A stretch of DNA of 64,000 nt, taken from NCBI GenBank assembly GCA_034336665.1, contig CM067568.1, positions 41,768,770 through 41,832,769 on the forward strand, given 5' to 3'. The notes beneath the pieces were generated by a model. The model saw nothing but the letters and a program-made list of their open reading frames with translations. It searched no databases and had not been told where the DNA came from. Of the stretch, positions 13,931 to 25,201 are shown piece after piece. The position numbers were made by a program, and so were the translations under genes. The number at the start of each line of letters is the position of its first letter. Position 1 is the first letter of the stretch. Source of the DNA: Luscinia megarhynchos. Its lineage: Eukaryota > Chordata > Aves > Passeriformes > Turdidae.

Positions 13931-15230
13931 CTTGAGCTGTCACTGTGGTTGTGTGTGATTAAGTTATTTTTAGGACTGAGATATTTGAGACTCTGGTCTT
14001 GGAAACCTAAGGTCTAGCTAGTAAGGACAGCTGATCTGACTCACTGTATGAGTGTGGGGTGTTGTGGCTGTTGCTGGGGTTTTAGTCCCAGCTCAGGTGT
14101 TGTGACTGCCAGAGTGGCTCCCAGATGGTCAGACAGGGAGGTTTCCTGAGCACAGTCTTTTCCAGCTCTTTCTCTTGCTATAGGCAATCTGGGGATTCCT
14201 GCTGGTCTCTCTTGGACTCACTGGACAAGACAAAGTTTCAGGATAATCACTTCTAAAAAACTAGCTTTGAAACCATTTCCAAATTCCTGCTCAAATGGTA
14301 TTGCTTCCCATAAGGGGCAAATTCCCAAACCAGATAAACAAGTATGCAGTTTGTAAAAGGGCTCTCTTTCAGCAAATTATTTATGAAAGCATTAATAAAG
14401 CCCAGCTAACATCTTTACCTGGGCTTATAACTTGCTTTGTGACTGCATAATAATATACATTTTTCTTTTGACAAATCAAATATCCCTGGTTCTTTCCCCT
14501 TAGGTTGCATTTTCCTTAATAATGGTTTCAGATGTCAGCTGAGCCGTTTTCAGGTAGGTACAATGACACAGTGTTGTACTACAGTAAATTCCCCAAGCTT
14601 GCACTCTGTGTCTTCAGTACATTGCATGCAATGAACCTTGGGGGCCTTTATTTTTATGACAGCAATAAATTCACCTAGTGAGATGAAGACTTATTTTACA
14701 ACTCTTCCTTTTGATGATAGTAGCACTGTATACTGCAAAGCCAGTGAAACTAGACATGCTTAAATAGTACAAAGTTTGAAAGAGGAGAAAAAAAATAATA
14801 TGATTGCTGTGGAAAGAAACTGAGCTATTCACCTGTCCAAAAGTGTCAGAGAAAAAGGGTTTTAACCATATGACCACTCTTTGGACTCTGAATCTGGCAA
14901 AGGAGAATACCAAAGGACAGGACTCAAAGCCCTCACAAGCTAAAGGTGTATCTTGTATGAGCTCCAGTATAGCATTAGAGTCCTTTTGAGCACTCTCTGT
15001 CAAGGATCAAGGCCCATGGTTTAAGAAAATGACAGATAAGCAAAAGTGTCTCCCAGCCTTCTTAGCAAAATGTGACATGCTGAGACCTGAGGTCAGGTTT
15101 GTTAGTTATCCATTATGGAATTTCTTTGAGCCAGGGCACATCAAAACTAAACCACTTTATAGGCTTAGATCCTTACAAGAATTTCATTTTGTGCTCTCTT
15201 TTTTAGCCATAGGTTTCAACCAACAAAATT
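13931..15230. other. Unassigned non-coding stretch
   Basis: No recognisable gene or repeat is seen. A 110-codon minus-strand frame (14671-15003) overlaps a 61-codon plus-strand frame and shows no known motif. Confidence 0.55.
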
Positions 15231-15268
15231 AATTAAAAATAATTAAAAATAATTAAAAATAATTAAAA
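15231..15268. repeat. Decanucleotide tandem repeat (AATTAAAAAT)n
   Basis: Three exact copies and a fourth nearly complete copy of the 10-base unit AATTAAAAAT run head to tail. It is purely A and T and is a small simple-sequence array. Confidence 0.9.
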
Positions 15269-15270
15269 TT

Positions 15271-18200
15271 CATTATCTTGTGAGTGAGGATTTTATTTGC
15301 TGGTAGAAAAAATACACATCTAATGAGAAATATTTCTTTGCTGATTATTAGTTGAACACATTTTTTAACATCTAGGTTTTATGCCATGCCAATAGTGAAT
15401 GTGTGAGAGTGTCACCTTTATCTAAATATGGGACTGTCAGATGCCTCTGGAAAAAAACCCAGAAAATATGGAAAACAGCAGAGATTCTCTAATGCATACT
15501 TTTAAAGCTCATGAACATGGTAAGCCATTTGCAGAAATCTAAGATCCAAAAATAATTGGGTTTCAGTCAGAGTTTGTGTTACAGGCAGAATTTCCTCACA
15601 CATTTCTTCATCAGAAATAATGATTTGAAATATTCTTCTTGCAAATTGTCTAAATTATACCGAGCAGATTTCATGGAAATATAGCCCCTTTTGCACCAGG
15701 TCTATGGATGTTAAATATCAGAAGAACCCTTCCTATTCCAGAATCTTTTGTGTCACTAGGTGCATTGAGAGGGTTTATTTAAAGAGCAGGTGGGGTCTGG
15801 GAAAGGCAGGCAGCTTGCATTAATGGTTGCCATACTGTCCTAAGCCCATTTCTCCATAGCTTTGACTCTTGGAAAAGATACTTAATTCTTTTGACCTTCA
15901 CTCTCTGTCTACAGTCAAGTTTGATTTATGTAATGAATGCATGGTACAGTATGAATGTGTTAGCAGTGTTTATAACTGAAGAATTACTCCTAGAACTGCA
16001 AGCTCTGCTCTTTCAGGTCTGTGGAGAAGGAACATAATTGTGGATGTAAATAAGGCATTTGCACAGGCTTTAACTTGGAATACATCTGTAACTGAGGTAC
16101 CAGAACACATTCTGTCTTGTATCATTAGTGTGTTACAAGAATACTATTTTTAAAGGATTAATTTCCTAGTTTAAACAATGCAGAAGATAAGTCTTTACCA
16201 CAACAAATGGCAATTCATTACAGAAGGAGCCTGAAGAGCAAGGTCTGTTTAGCTGAACCAAAAATAAACTGAGAAGAGACTTGATTGCAAGACATCAGTA
16301 CTTTCAAAAGTTAAAATTACTAAATAATAATGTCCTCATTAATCTAGCAGGGAAAGACTTGAAGAAAATTAATAGCTGAATTTTTCATCCAAAAAAATTA
16401 AAATTAAGAATCAGTTCCTCATTTCTAAGAGTGAGATTGATTAACCATTGGAACAAATATTAAGGGATATGGGGTCCTTATTTCTTGAAACCTCCAAATA
16501 AAGATAGAGCAATACAAAACATATTTTTAGAAGATATATTTTGGTAAAAAGGAAAAAAAAAAGACAGCTGAATGTACAGGTGATGGTAAAATTTTAGGGC
16601 ATATATTACACAGAAGGTCAGACAAGGGGATCTGATAGCCATTTCTGGTGTTAAACATGTGAATGAAAGCAGACCAAGGGAGAGAGCTGATTCTCAGTAT
16701 TTTCAAACCCTGAATAAATTGTTAACATTTATCACCCTGCCTGTGATTTCAGCTTTATGCTTGTGTAACACAGAAACACAAAATCCAGAAGACTTGAACT
16801 GCAGTTGCATTATATGGATGGCAGGCAAAGTTTTATCATCTAGCTCTAGGCTGCTGTTGTATCTTGGAGAAAAATATGTCTGCTCTGGCAAACATTGGAT
16901 CTCATCTGCAAAAAAAGAACAAGGAGGAAGAAAATATATACACATAACTGCCTTCCCTATCTGATAAGAAATATGCTTGTGTCTTACACAAAAAACAGAG
17001 CTGCCTGCATATTCATGAGGAAGGTAAATTCAGGCCCCTGTAGGCATGGAATTTGATTAACATGCAGTTTGTGTATCACTTGATGGAAATTGAAATTCCC
17101 TAGAAATTAAATGTGAAAAACCATTGTCTGAGACCCTGCACATTCATATGCATTATTGAGTAAATGTACAGGTGGACAGGTCATTTAGGGAAAGGCTTTG
17201 TTTGAAGTTGTCCAAAGGTAGGTAAAGGAGAGGAATGACACAGTGTTTTTGGCACTGAACATTGAAAGATTAGACAAATGGAAGTTTTATCAGGTTGTTT
17301 CCTTGCAAGAGGTGCAATGGGATGGTGGAACAACAGCACCTTCATTGATTGATCAGTTATACCTGAGCTAGACTTTGGTAAAGTTCAGCACAACATTACA
17401 GGGTGAATTCCTTGAAAAAGGGCTAATTATGTACAGTAGGCAATTTTTAAAGAAGATACTGATGAGTTTGTAGCAATGAATCATTAATAGGCCTGATGCA
17501 AGAAAGTGAAGAGGAGGGAGATCAGCAGAAGTGAGGCAGTGGTTTGTACTAGGACTGAATTTCTAGAAAATCACATATTTATGTGTGAGCTGAACTTTGT
17601 GTAATACCTGGAAATCTGTGGGTAAACACGTGCTTAGAAAAAAGGGATGGGCTTATGATTTAAATACTGAGAAAAGCTATTGTCTGACAAGTGAAAGATT
17701 TAAATACTGGGCTGTTTGTGTGAGCTGTTGGTGGTTATGTCTCCTTTATAAAGCAAACCTTGTATAAAACTTGAGCTCCTTTGGAGACTAAAATAATGCC
17801 AGTTACACTTCTTTTACTTTTGTTATTAAGTTTCAGTACTTTCTGGGAGACTACAGTGAATTTTGTCCATTTGATGACCAATGAGGGATGCCAACAATTT
17901 TAGACACTTCTCACTTCAATAGCAGTATAACTTTTGCTATTCATGTCCTTCTTAGTGCTCAGATATTTGTGTGAGTGGATGAGTTTCAAGAACTTCAGTG
18001 AAAATTCCCTTGTTTTTCTTTCTGGTCACAGTGACATTTTGTTAGTCTTTGGTGGTGTAAAGAGCTCTATAAGAACTTAGATGAGAAAAGGTTTGCCTTG
18101 TGTTTTTGTCACTGCTTTTCTCAGGATAATTTCACCCTGTTAGCCTAGTTTTAATTTCATTTAGCTCTGTTTATTTGCACTGAAATGTTTCTGGCTCGAA

Positions 18201-21200
18201 AAAAGGAACTGTCTCAAATGCACTGGTACAAATATATATTTCTTTTCATGGCCTTCTCTAAAGTGCATTTGAAAGAAAATGTCATGGTAGGTAACACCAT
18301 GTCTTTTAAAATTCACAGGTTAGGTTAGTGGGAGTGTTTTGTCTTTATTCAATTTTATAAGGTTTTTCCAATAAGGTCCTTTTCAGCTGGGAGTAGTACA
18401 AGAGGGCTGGAGGGAACCAGGCAGAAAGCTGAAAATGTTCAGCCACTGATTTCAGATGTATTTATAGAAGTAAGTAAAAATACCACAAAGGGAAATGTAC
18501 CCCACTGTTAGAAATGCTGTGAGCAAAGTGCAACAGAGGGATCACCATCCAAGGCAAGCAAGACACTTCAGAGTGTAGGTGGCAGGAAACTGTTCAGCAT
18601 GATTGAAAAAATTGGTTTAATAGAGGCAAGATATACAAAACAAAAAAATTAACAGCTCAACTACTTGTAGATTTACTCAGCATGCAGCACCACAACAGAA
18701 TGGGGTTTAATTCCCTGTATTTACAGAGGGACCACAATTCTCATCTTAAATTGTTAAGAACACATTGATGTTTTAATGCAGGTGAAAATGTTCAGCTGCC
18801 TGCGATGAAATCCCCAGTGCATAGGGTAAAATAATTTTAATCCCCTGTAAACAAAAAAGAACAAAAGATAGCAAGATTTTTTTCCCCTCTATCTCCCCTC
18901 CTCTTTTTTTCTTACTAAGCAGGGAGCACACAGTGAATAACAAGAAGTGTTTAAATCATGCATATTGTTTTCTTTGTTGTCTCAAGCATCAGTTTTATGT
19001 ATGCATAAGGCATAAATGTCAAAAAGTGCAACTGGATGTTTTTTTCCCTGACAATTTGACCATGCCATGTTGAAGGCACTGTATTAATATGTACACCGTG
19101 ACTTCAGATTGCAACCTTTCAAGCAAGAGGGCAGTCTAATGAACTGCTTTTCAGCCACAGTTCTGCCTTGAGTAGTTATTAATCTGCTGTGTGCTGCTGG
19201 CCCTGTGCTGGTTCTGCATGTGTTTGTGTAGCCATTCTGTAAACTGGGCTGGAAAAGTGGTTCACTTGCAAAAGAGTAACACTAGTAACTGTATTATCAT
19301 TATTTTCACCTAGGTTATCTGTCAGCTGGACCAGACTTCTTGCTTCCTTGCAACTTGATTACATAAATGTTTTTACCACCATTACCTGAAGGATAATTCA
19401 GGGACAAGAGGAAAATCAGAAGGTACTGGAGCCATCTTAAACAACTCCTATTTGATTGGCCAAGCCAATCTAGAGAAGGAAACCTGCTCTTACTACTAAT
19501 CCTTTCTGAAAGTAAACGTGGAAAACATTACTGGAAAACAATTAAACTGAAATATCTAGTATGAAAAAAATTTGAAAACTTTGAGGGATGAGGAAGCTTC
19601 ATGCTAATACTGCTATATATTTATATATATTTATAGCAAATGGAAGGCAGCTGAGCTGTGATGGAGCATCACTTGTGGTAGCAGTGTTGGCCAGCATTTG
19701 TAGATTCAAGAGGGAGTGACAGGTCTGTACAGTAATGTCTTCTCATTGCAGTCATTGCTGGTAACCTTTCCAGCTGAAGGCACCTGCTGTAACAGAACCA
19801 GGCAGGTCTTAGGCATCAGCCATTTAAGACAATAACAGCTCCAATGCTGAATGTGCTACCTGAGTCGCCTCTAGTAAAATTGTGGTTCACCCTGTTAATA
19901 GAGCAAATGTAAATGTGTTGGAAATAACATACAGATGTGACAGCAGGAGGTGATGTATCAGTTGTGAGTGGTAGAAGTCTTAATGGGACATGGTATTCCT
20001 GAGCCATTGATTCAGTCCTCTTTTCCTTCCATGTGGTTTAATGGGAATACAGAACCATCACTCTGAAAATTTGGTCTTGCATGCAGATTTGCTGCACAGC
20101 TTGCCACAGGAGTCTGATCTTTAAAACACAGCTGATATTGTAGGGACTTGAGCCACAGACAGTTTGGCAAAGGGCTCTGTTTTTAGGGCATCATTAATAC
20201 CTTTGTTCTGAATCTGCCCAGAGATAGAAACAATAAATGTAGGAAAAAAAGTTTTTTTCAGAGCATTGTTTCTAATCCTTGCAAGGCCATGAGAAACCAA
20301 TCAACATGTTTATAAAATCTCTGTGGTGGTTCCTTTTTCTTCTAAATATTCCCTGATGATTTGGAGTGCTGTTTAATGAAGCTCCCATGGGTGTAAGGCC
20401 ACTGTCCAAGTTGCTTGTCTCACTGCAATCCACTGAGGTATAAGCCATTGAGTGTTGGTGCAGGGACTAAGGAGTGTTCTTGGCTTTCTGTAGTTCTATG
20501 GAAAGTGCTTTTTTGTGCATTTTTCATGCTTTTAAATGCATGAGATCTCCCCCTCTCCCCTCTGTCCTCTCTTTCCATAGAAACTTATCCTTCAAGTATT
20601 TTTTTTTCCTTTTAAACTTGAAAATTCACATGCAATTACAGACTTACTAGATGCTTCAGCTTAACATGAAACATTACTGAAGACAGGTAAAACCTAAAGC
20701 TTTGGTAATATTGCAGATCTTGATTTCTTCTACAGTGACATGTTTGGGGTCAGGCTTTTTACATAAACCTTGAAGTAGCAGGTTAAGATGAGAACTAGAA
20801 GAAGGCGTAGCAGTTTGTTCTTGAGGATTAGTAGACACAAAATGAGTTGAACAGGCTTGGATTCTTGAAATCTTGTATCCAAATCCTGCATTGGTGAGAA
20901 AATGTTCACAGCTTGAAAATATCCAATTTGTGTGTGGCACTTTTGCACAGCTGGGAAAGCAGCAGGTTCCATATCCGTGGAGGGAGGTTCAGCTTATATC
21001 GTATTGCAACTTTAATATACAGCCTATATTAATTTTCTCATTTTATTTGTATGAATAATTAATGCTTTAATTTTCATATATTCACATAAGTAAATTAGAA
21101 TCTCTTATTCCAATATAATAATTTCCAGCAAAATAAGTATTCTACAGGGATTTACATAGCATTAATTTCGTCCTTGTGTTGTTATAAATATTTAGAAATT

Positions 21201-23508
21201 GTGTGTAGGTGGATCTCTTATGGTTAAAGATGTCACCTAAACCTCTCAGTGGAATTATTTTCTAGTAATTCTTTGAACAATTTGTTATACCATTGGCTTT
21301 TTCTCTCTTAGCCAATTGCATTAGTAGCTTAACTGTAAAAATAGCAAAACCTCTTTCTTAAAACAGCAGTTTTTGTTAGATGGCATTAATAGTAATACAG
21401 TTCGTACTTGGTATTAGTGCTGGCAACTTTCATTTGAACATTTCAGAGCGCTTACAGAATGTCAACTGAATCAGACTATCCACTTTCACAGCAAAATATC
21501 TTTTCTATTAATGTCAATTCTTGTCTTGAGTTTTGAGCTAACTTTTTTCTTTGCAATTGAAGCATGAGAATTAAACAGTTTAGCCTAAGGAACTGGAGCC
21601 CAAAATATAACATAAGAGTTTTGATTTGACACAGAGAACAAAAGGTCTTTAATGCCTCCTCTGATGTGAAATGTTGCAGTACAGAACAGGAGTTTGGATG
21701 GTCACAGGAGGTCAGATTGTTATCCTATGAAAGGGGAAACCCTTTTGTTTTACAGATCTCTCAAGCACAAATAAAATATGTAATTGAAACCTTAAACCTA
21801 ACAGAACACTGCTTTTCTCTTTTTATAGGAGCTACTGTAACATATCTAGCAGCTCTGAAGTTTGATTGTGTTTTGAGAATTAGTTCCATTTAAAAATGTC
21901 TTTCATAGGTCATTCAATGCTAATACTGTACATTTAACCACTATATAAATTCTTGTGTTTAATCTAGGCTACTTTTGAATACCACAAAGGAAGAAATCAT
22001 TTAAATAAACCCATATTAATAGAATAATTGGGTGACATTAAAAGCAATGACCTTCAAAAGGTGTTTAAGGATTTGCCAGGATTAGTTGTGTTTGTGCTTG
22101 GAGAAGGAATTGCAGATCAGGATTCCTGGCTTCTTTCATGGCTTAGGCACTGGTACTTCACTGCCTGCCAACTTGTGACAGTGTCCATTGGACAGTTTGC
22201 ACATATACATCTGTGTATTCCGTGGGGGCTCAGTTGCTGGTACTGTTTGTTAAATGACTGCAGATATGTCCTTTTGACAGTCCTTTTGACATAGCAAATA
22301 TTCACCATATTTGAGGTTTTTTTAAAACACAAAGAAATGTTATCATTAAAAGCTCAGCAAAATCCTCGATGAAAACCCAGAACTTTTAGCTTGCCTAAAA
22401 CATTTTGAAAGTATTTATCATATTAATAATTTACTAGTAATTGTAGATAATTTTGGAGAGCTTTTAATCTAATATATAATTGAAAAGAATGATTTTGTTC
22501 ATAATGAAGTAATAGCTGAAATGTTCATTAACTTGCTGGAGCTAAGTCATATCAGTTTTAGGTGAAATAAACACAATGGTGATAGTTCCAGGAGGCTTTC
22601 CATTTCTTCCAAATCTCATCTGACCTAATTACTATGGACTAAGCACTTGCTCACATTTGAGGTCTCATTTATTCCAAAATAAAAGAACAAAATCATTGAG
22701 ATGCTTTATGACTCCATGTTTGTGAGATCAAATATTTTTGTTCAGAACAAGTGAAATTTCAACATACTTTTTTATTCTTCTTTGGGGCTGTTTTCTTTTT
22801 CTTAAATGCTTAACATGATAACATCATTTAGACAAAAGGGAGTATTGTATGTTTTAAAATTCTTGTAAAAATTCATAAACTCCTTAAAGTTTTCTATAGT
22901 TCTAGAATATATATACAGGTATCTGTAAATATTTAATGCAGAAAACATTTTTAAATCGATATATACAGTATAACAGAATTATTACAGGTTTAAATCTCTG
23001 ATTCTTCAGTGAATAGAACTGCAGCATGCCATTGTGGTACTACAGAGTTTATGACCTAATTTTATGTACTTTAATATTCTTAGTTCTTCTAAGTTTGTTT
23101 ACTACCCTGAGTAAAATTATATGATCCGTAGAAAAGATTAGGGAATGGAAAGCTCAGTAATGGAAGTTTTGTGTATTTGCTATCTGAGACATTATGATAG
23201 GGCTGAGATGATTTGAGGGAGCCTATGAACCTCTTATAAATTGCGGTAGATTTTGTGCACTCATTCATAAAAATATACCATGGAGGTTTTCTGTAAGGAT
23301 ACAAAATCTTTGATGGAAAGTAAAATCTTTCTCTGGTGGACAGTCCAGAGCATCTCTGCCAGTCAGAGACAAAAAGCCATGGTAACTCAGTGACTGAAAA
23401 ACAAGCATACTGGAGAGGCAGATAGAAGATCACCAGCAATGACTTAAGGAAACATCTAAGCATGGAGAGAGAATCATGAAAGTTGGGCAAGAAGTCAGAC
23501 CAGGTTAC
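15271..23508. other. Unassigned AT-rich non-coding stretch
   Basis: About 8 kb holds no gene or repeat I can identify. It includes a short alternating TATA tract at 19612-19636. A weak CR1-like reading near 17365-17405 was not strong enough to annotate. Open frames stay below about 105 codons up to 23 kb. A 133-codon minus-strand frame at 23089-23490, the longest open frame in the window, shows no known domain. Confidence 0.6.
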
Positions 23509-23570
23509 TCACAGAATCATCACAGAATGGCTTGGGTTGGAAGGAACCTCAAAGATCATCTAGTCTCTGG
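23509..23570 (-). mobile_element. CR1 retrotransposon 3' end
   Basis: The plus strand begins TCACAGAATCATCACAGAAT and continues with a TTGGGTTGGAAGGAACCTC-like stretch and AAAGATCATCTAGT. This is the reverse complement of the CR1 3' end, whose sense strand ends GATGATCTTT..GGTCCCTTCCAACCCAA followed by ATTCTGTGA-type octamers. Only about 60 bases can be assigned. The sequence after 23570 does not follow the consensus, so this is a strongly 5'-truncated copy. CR1 copies are usually 5'-truncated and end in short ATTCTRTG repeats. Confidence 0.85.
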
Positions 23571-24092
23571 CAGTCACTGCTTTTATTATTATTTTTAATT
23601 CCTTTCAATGTCTAAGTGGTACGTGCTGCAGCAGTCCATCTCCATGTTCTGAAACACAATTGAATTCTAAACATCCTTTTTTCTGGAAAAGCTGCCCTTA
23701 AGCAGTAAAACCCTTGGTGTTAGCACCTCTCTAAGGTGATCTAGACAGTTTGCTGTGAGAATGCCTTGAGATCTGGCAATAGGCAGTCCCCTGATGCCAT
23801 TCAGACTCCAGTGCTAGGGGATTTTATGTGCACGGAGGATCTGTGAGAGCAAGCTGAGGAGCCAGGTACCAGGAGATCTTCCAGAGCTGAGACAGGGGTC
23901 TGAGAAAAGCGTGAATTAGTCTTGAAGTCGTAAATTTTCCTATAATAATTCTGCATAACCAGATTCTAGAATACATGAAAAATGTATTTTGAAAATGGCT
24001 TTCTGGTGCTATTCAGAATTAATAAACATGACAAGCAATCACAGTACCTCAGTATACACTGTCTTTCACATGAAGAACTTTTGCATGAAGTG

Positions 24093-24282
24093 CCTCACAG
24101 ACACTAATTAATTAAGCCTTACAACACACTTGGGATGGAAAAACTTCAGGGGCGTTTATAATATCAGTTCATTTTACATTTAGATTAAACACAGCACAGA
24201 AAGGTTAAAAGATTACTCCCCAGTGACACAGCAAGTCAGAGCTAGAGCAAAGAGCACAACTCCAATGCCCTGCTTGGATGTT
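24093..24282 (+). mobile_element. MIR SINE relic
   Basis: The stretch resembles the core and 3' half of the MIR consensus in order. It has a CCTCACA..TTAAGCCTTACAACA segment, then ATTTTACA with a decayed GAGGAAACTGAGGC region, then ACAGAAAGGTTAAA, then GACACAGCAAGTCAGAGCTAGAGC and an AACTCCAATGCCCTGC-like end. Many mismatches and small gaps agree with great age. MIRs are ancient amniote tRNA-derived SINEs and are immobile in birds. Confidence 0.65.
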
Positions 24283-24849
24283 GCACTGTTGGAACAGTGG
24301 AAAATATGTATTGCAATCATACAGTTATACAGTTTATAGCAAGATAAATTAGCTGAGTAGATATTTATTTACACTGCAGATTTGGGATAACTGAATATTG
24401 CTGTGATTTCGTGAAGTTCACATTGTACAGATTGCGAAATAAGTGCAGAGTAGTGCATGAAGGAACTATTTCACTTTAGCAGCACAGAAGCATGCTACTA
24501 ATCTCTGCCATCCACTTCTTCAAAGTGTTGTAGATGCAGCAGCAGGACTAATCTGGCTTTAAGAAAAATGGCTGCAGCTAGAGGGAACTGGCTCCTCTGA
24601 AGTCCAAGGAAGGGTGAAAGTTTCTGGTGATCTTACTCTCCATGCTTTTTTCATGTGTCTAGCATTTCATTTTATCAGCCTGAGTCCCCCATATGAAACT
24701 CCCAAAGGAGTAGCAATTGTGATTAAGATCTCTTTTTACCCAAACCTAATGTCTTGAAATACAATACATGGACTCTAACAATATTTGGAGGCTTAATTTC
24801 TTTTGAGTCAGCATTGGGAATTTTCTGGGCAATCCTCAGGATATTTTCC

Positions 24850-24993
24850 CAAGATGGTTGAGTCACCATCCCTTGAAATGTTCAAGAAATGACTGTAGGT
24901 GGCAATTCATGTTGTGTTGATGAAGGGATGATTGGTCAAAGGTTGGATTCCATGATTTTGGAGGTCTTTTCCAACCTAAATGGTTGTGATTTT
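24850..24993 (+). mobile_element. CR1 retrotransposon 3' fragment
   Basis: This follows the 3' end of a songbird CR1 subfamily. It starts at GGTTGAGTCACCATCCCTTG, continues through GTTCAAGAAATGACTG, TGATTGGTCAAAGGTTGGA and TTTTGGAGGTCTTTTCCAAC, and finishes with a decayed ATGGTTGTGATT tail. The copy is 5'-truncated, with scattered substitutions and no coding capacity left. It lies about 70 bases upstream of the SINE in the same orientation. The 56.4 kb fragment on the opposite strand seems to belong to the same subfamily. Confidence 0.85.
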
Positions 24994-25064
24994 TTTCTGA
25001 AAGTAGAGTTCTAATGAAAAGACTGGAATCTTCCAAGAAGTAGAGGTCTCTACTGGAATAAATT

Positions 25065-25201
25065 TTATTTCAGTTGGTTAGAGCATGGTGCTAATAACAC
25101 CAGGCTCATGGGTTTGATCCCCATGTGGGCCATTCACTTAAAGTTGGACTCTATGATCATTGTGGTTCTTCTCCAACTTAGAATATTTTGTGCTTCTGTG
25201 A
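25065..25201 (+). mobile_element. tRNA-Ile/CR1 composite SINE (TguSINE1-like)
   Basis: The 5' half (about 25065-25132) reads as a tRNA-Ile-like sequence: a decayed TTAGCTCAGTTGGTTAGAGC box A region, an anticodon loop CTAATAA with anticodon AAT at 25093-25095, box B GGTTTGATCC at 25111-25120 (one C to T change at the usual CpG), and a GGGCCA end. The 3' half (25133-25200) is CR1-like: AGTTGGACTCTATGATCAT, then TTCTTCTCCAACTTAGAATA and a TTCTGTG tail. This architecture matches TguSINE1, a songbird SINE thought to be mobilised by CR1 enzymes. The first bases of the tRNA part are missing or mutated. It is a dead copy, not a functional tRNA gene. Confidence 0.85.

Noticed and set aside
17365..17405. 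Possible CR1 reverse-transcriptase scrap (ELDFGKVQHN-like reading)
   Set aside because: The match spans only about ten residues with no ordered similarity around it.
23089..23490. 133-codon minus-strand frame, the longest open frame in the window
   Set aside because: No recognisable domain or splice context. One frame of this length is expected by chance over six frames of 64 kb.
25065..25132. tRNA-Ile gene
   Set aside because: The 5' acceptor strand is missing or mutated, box B has a C to T change, and a CR1-type tail follows directly; it is the head of a SINE.
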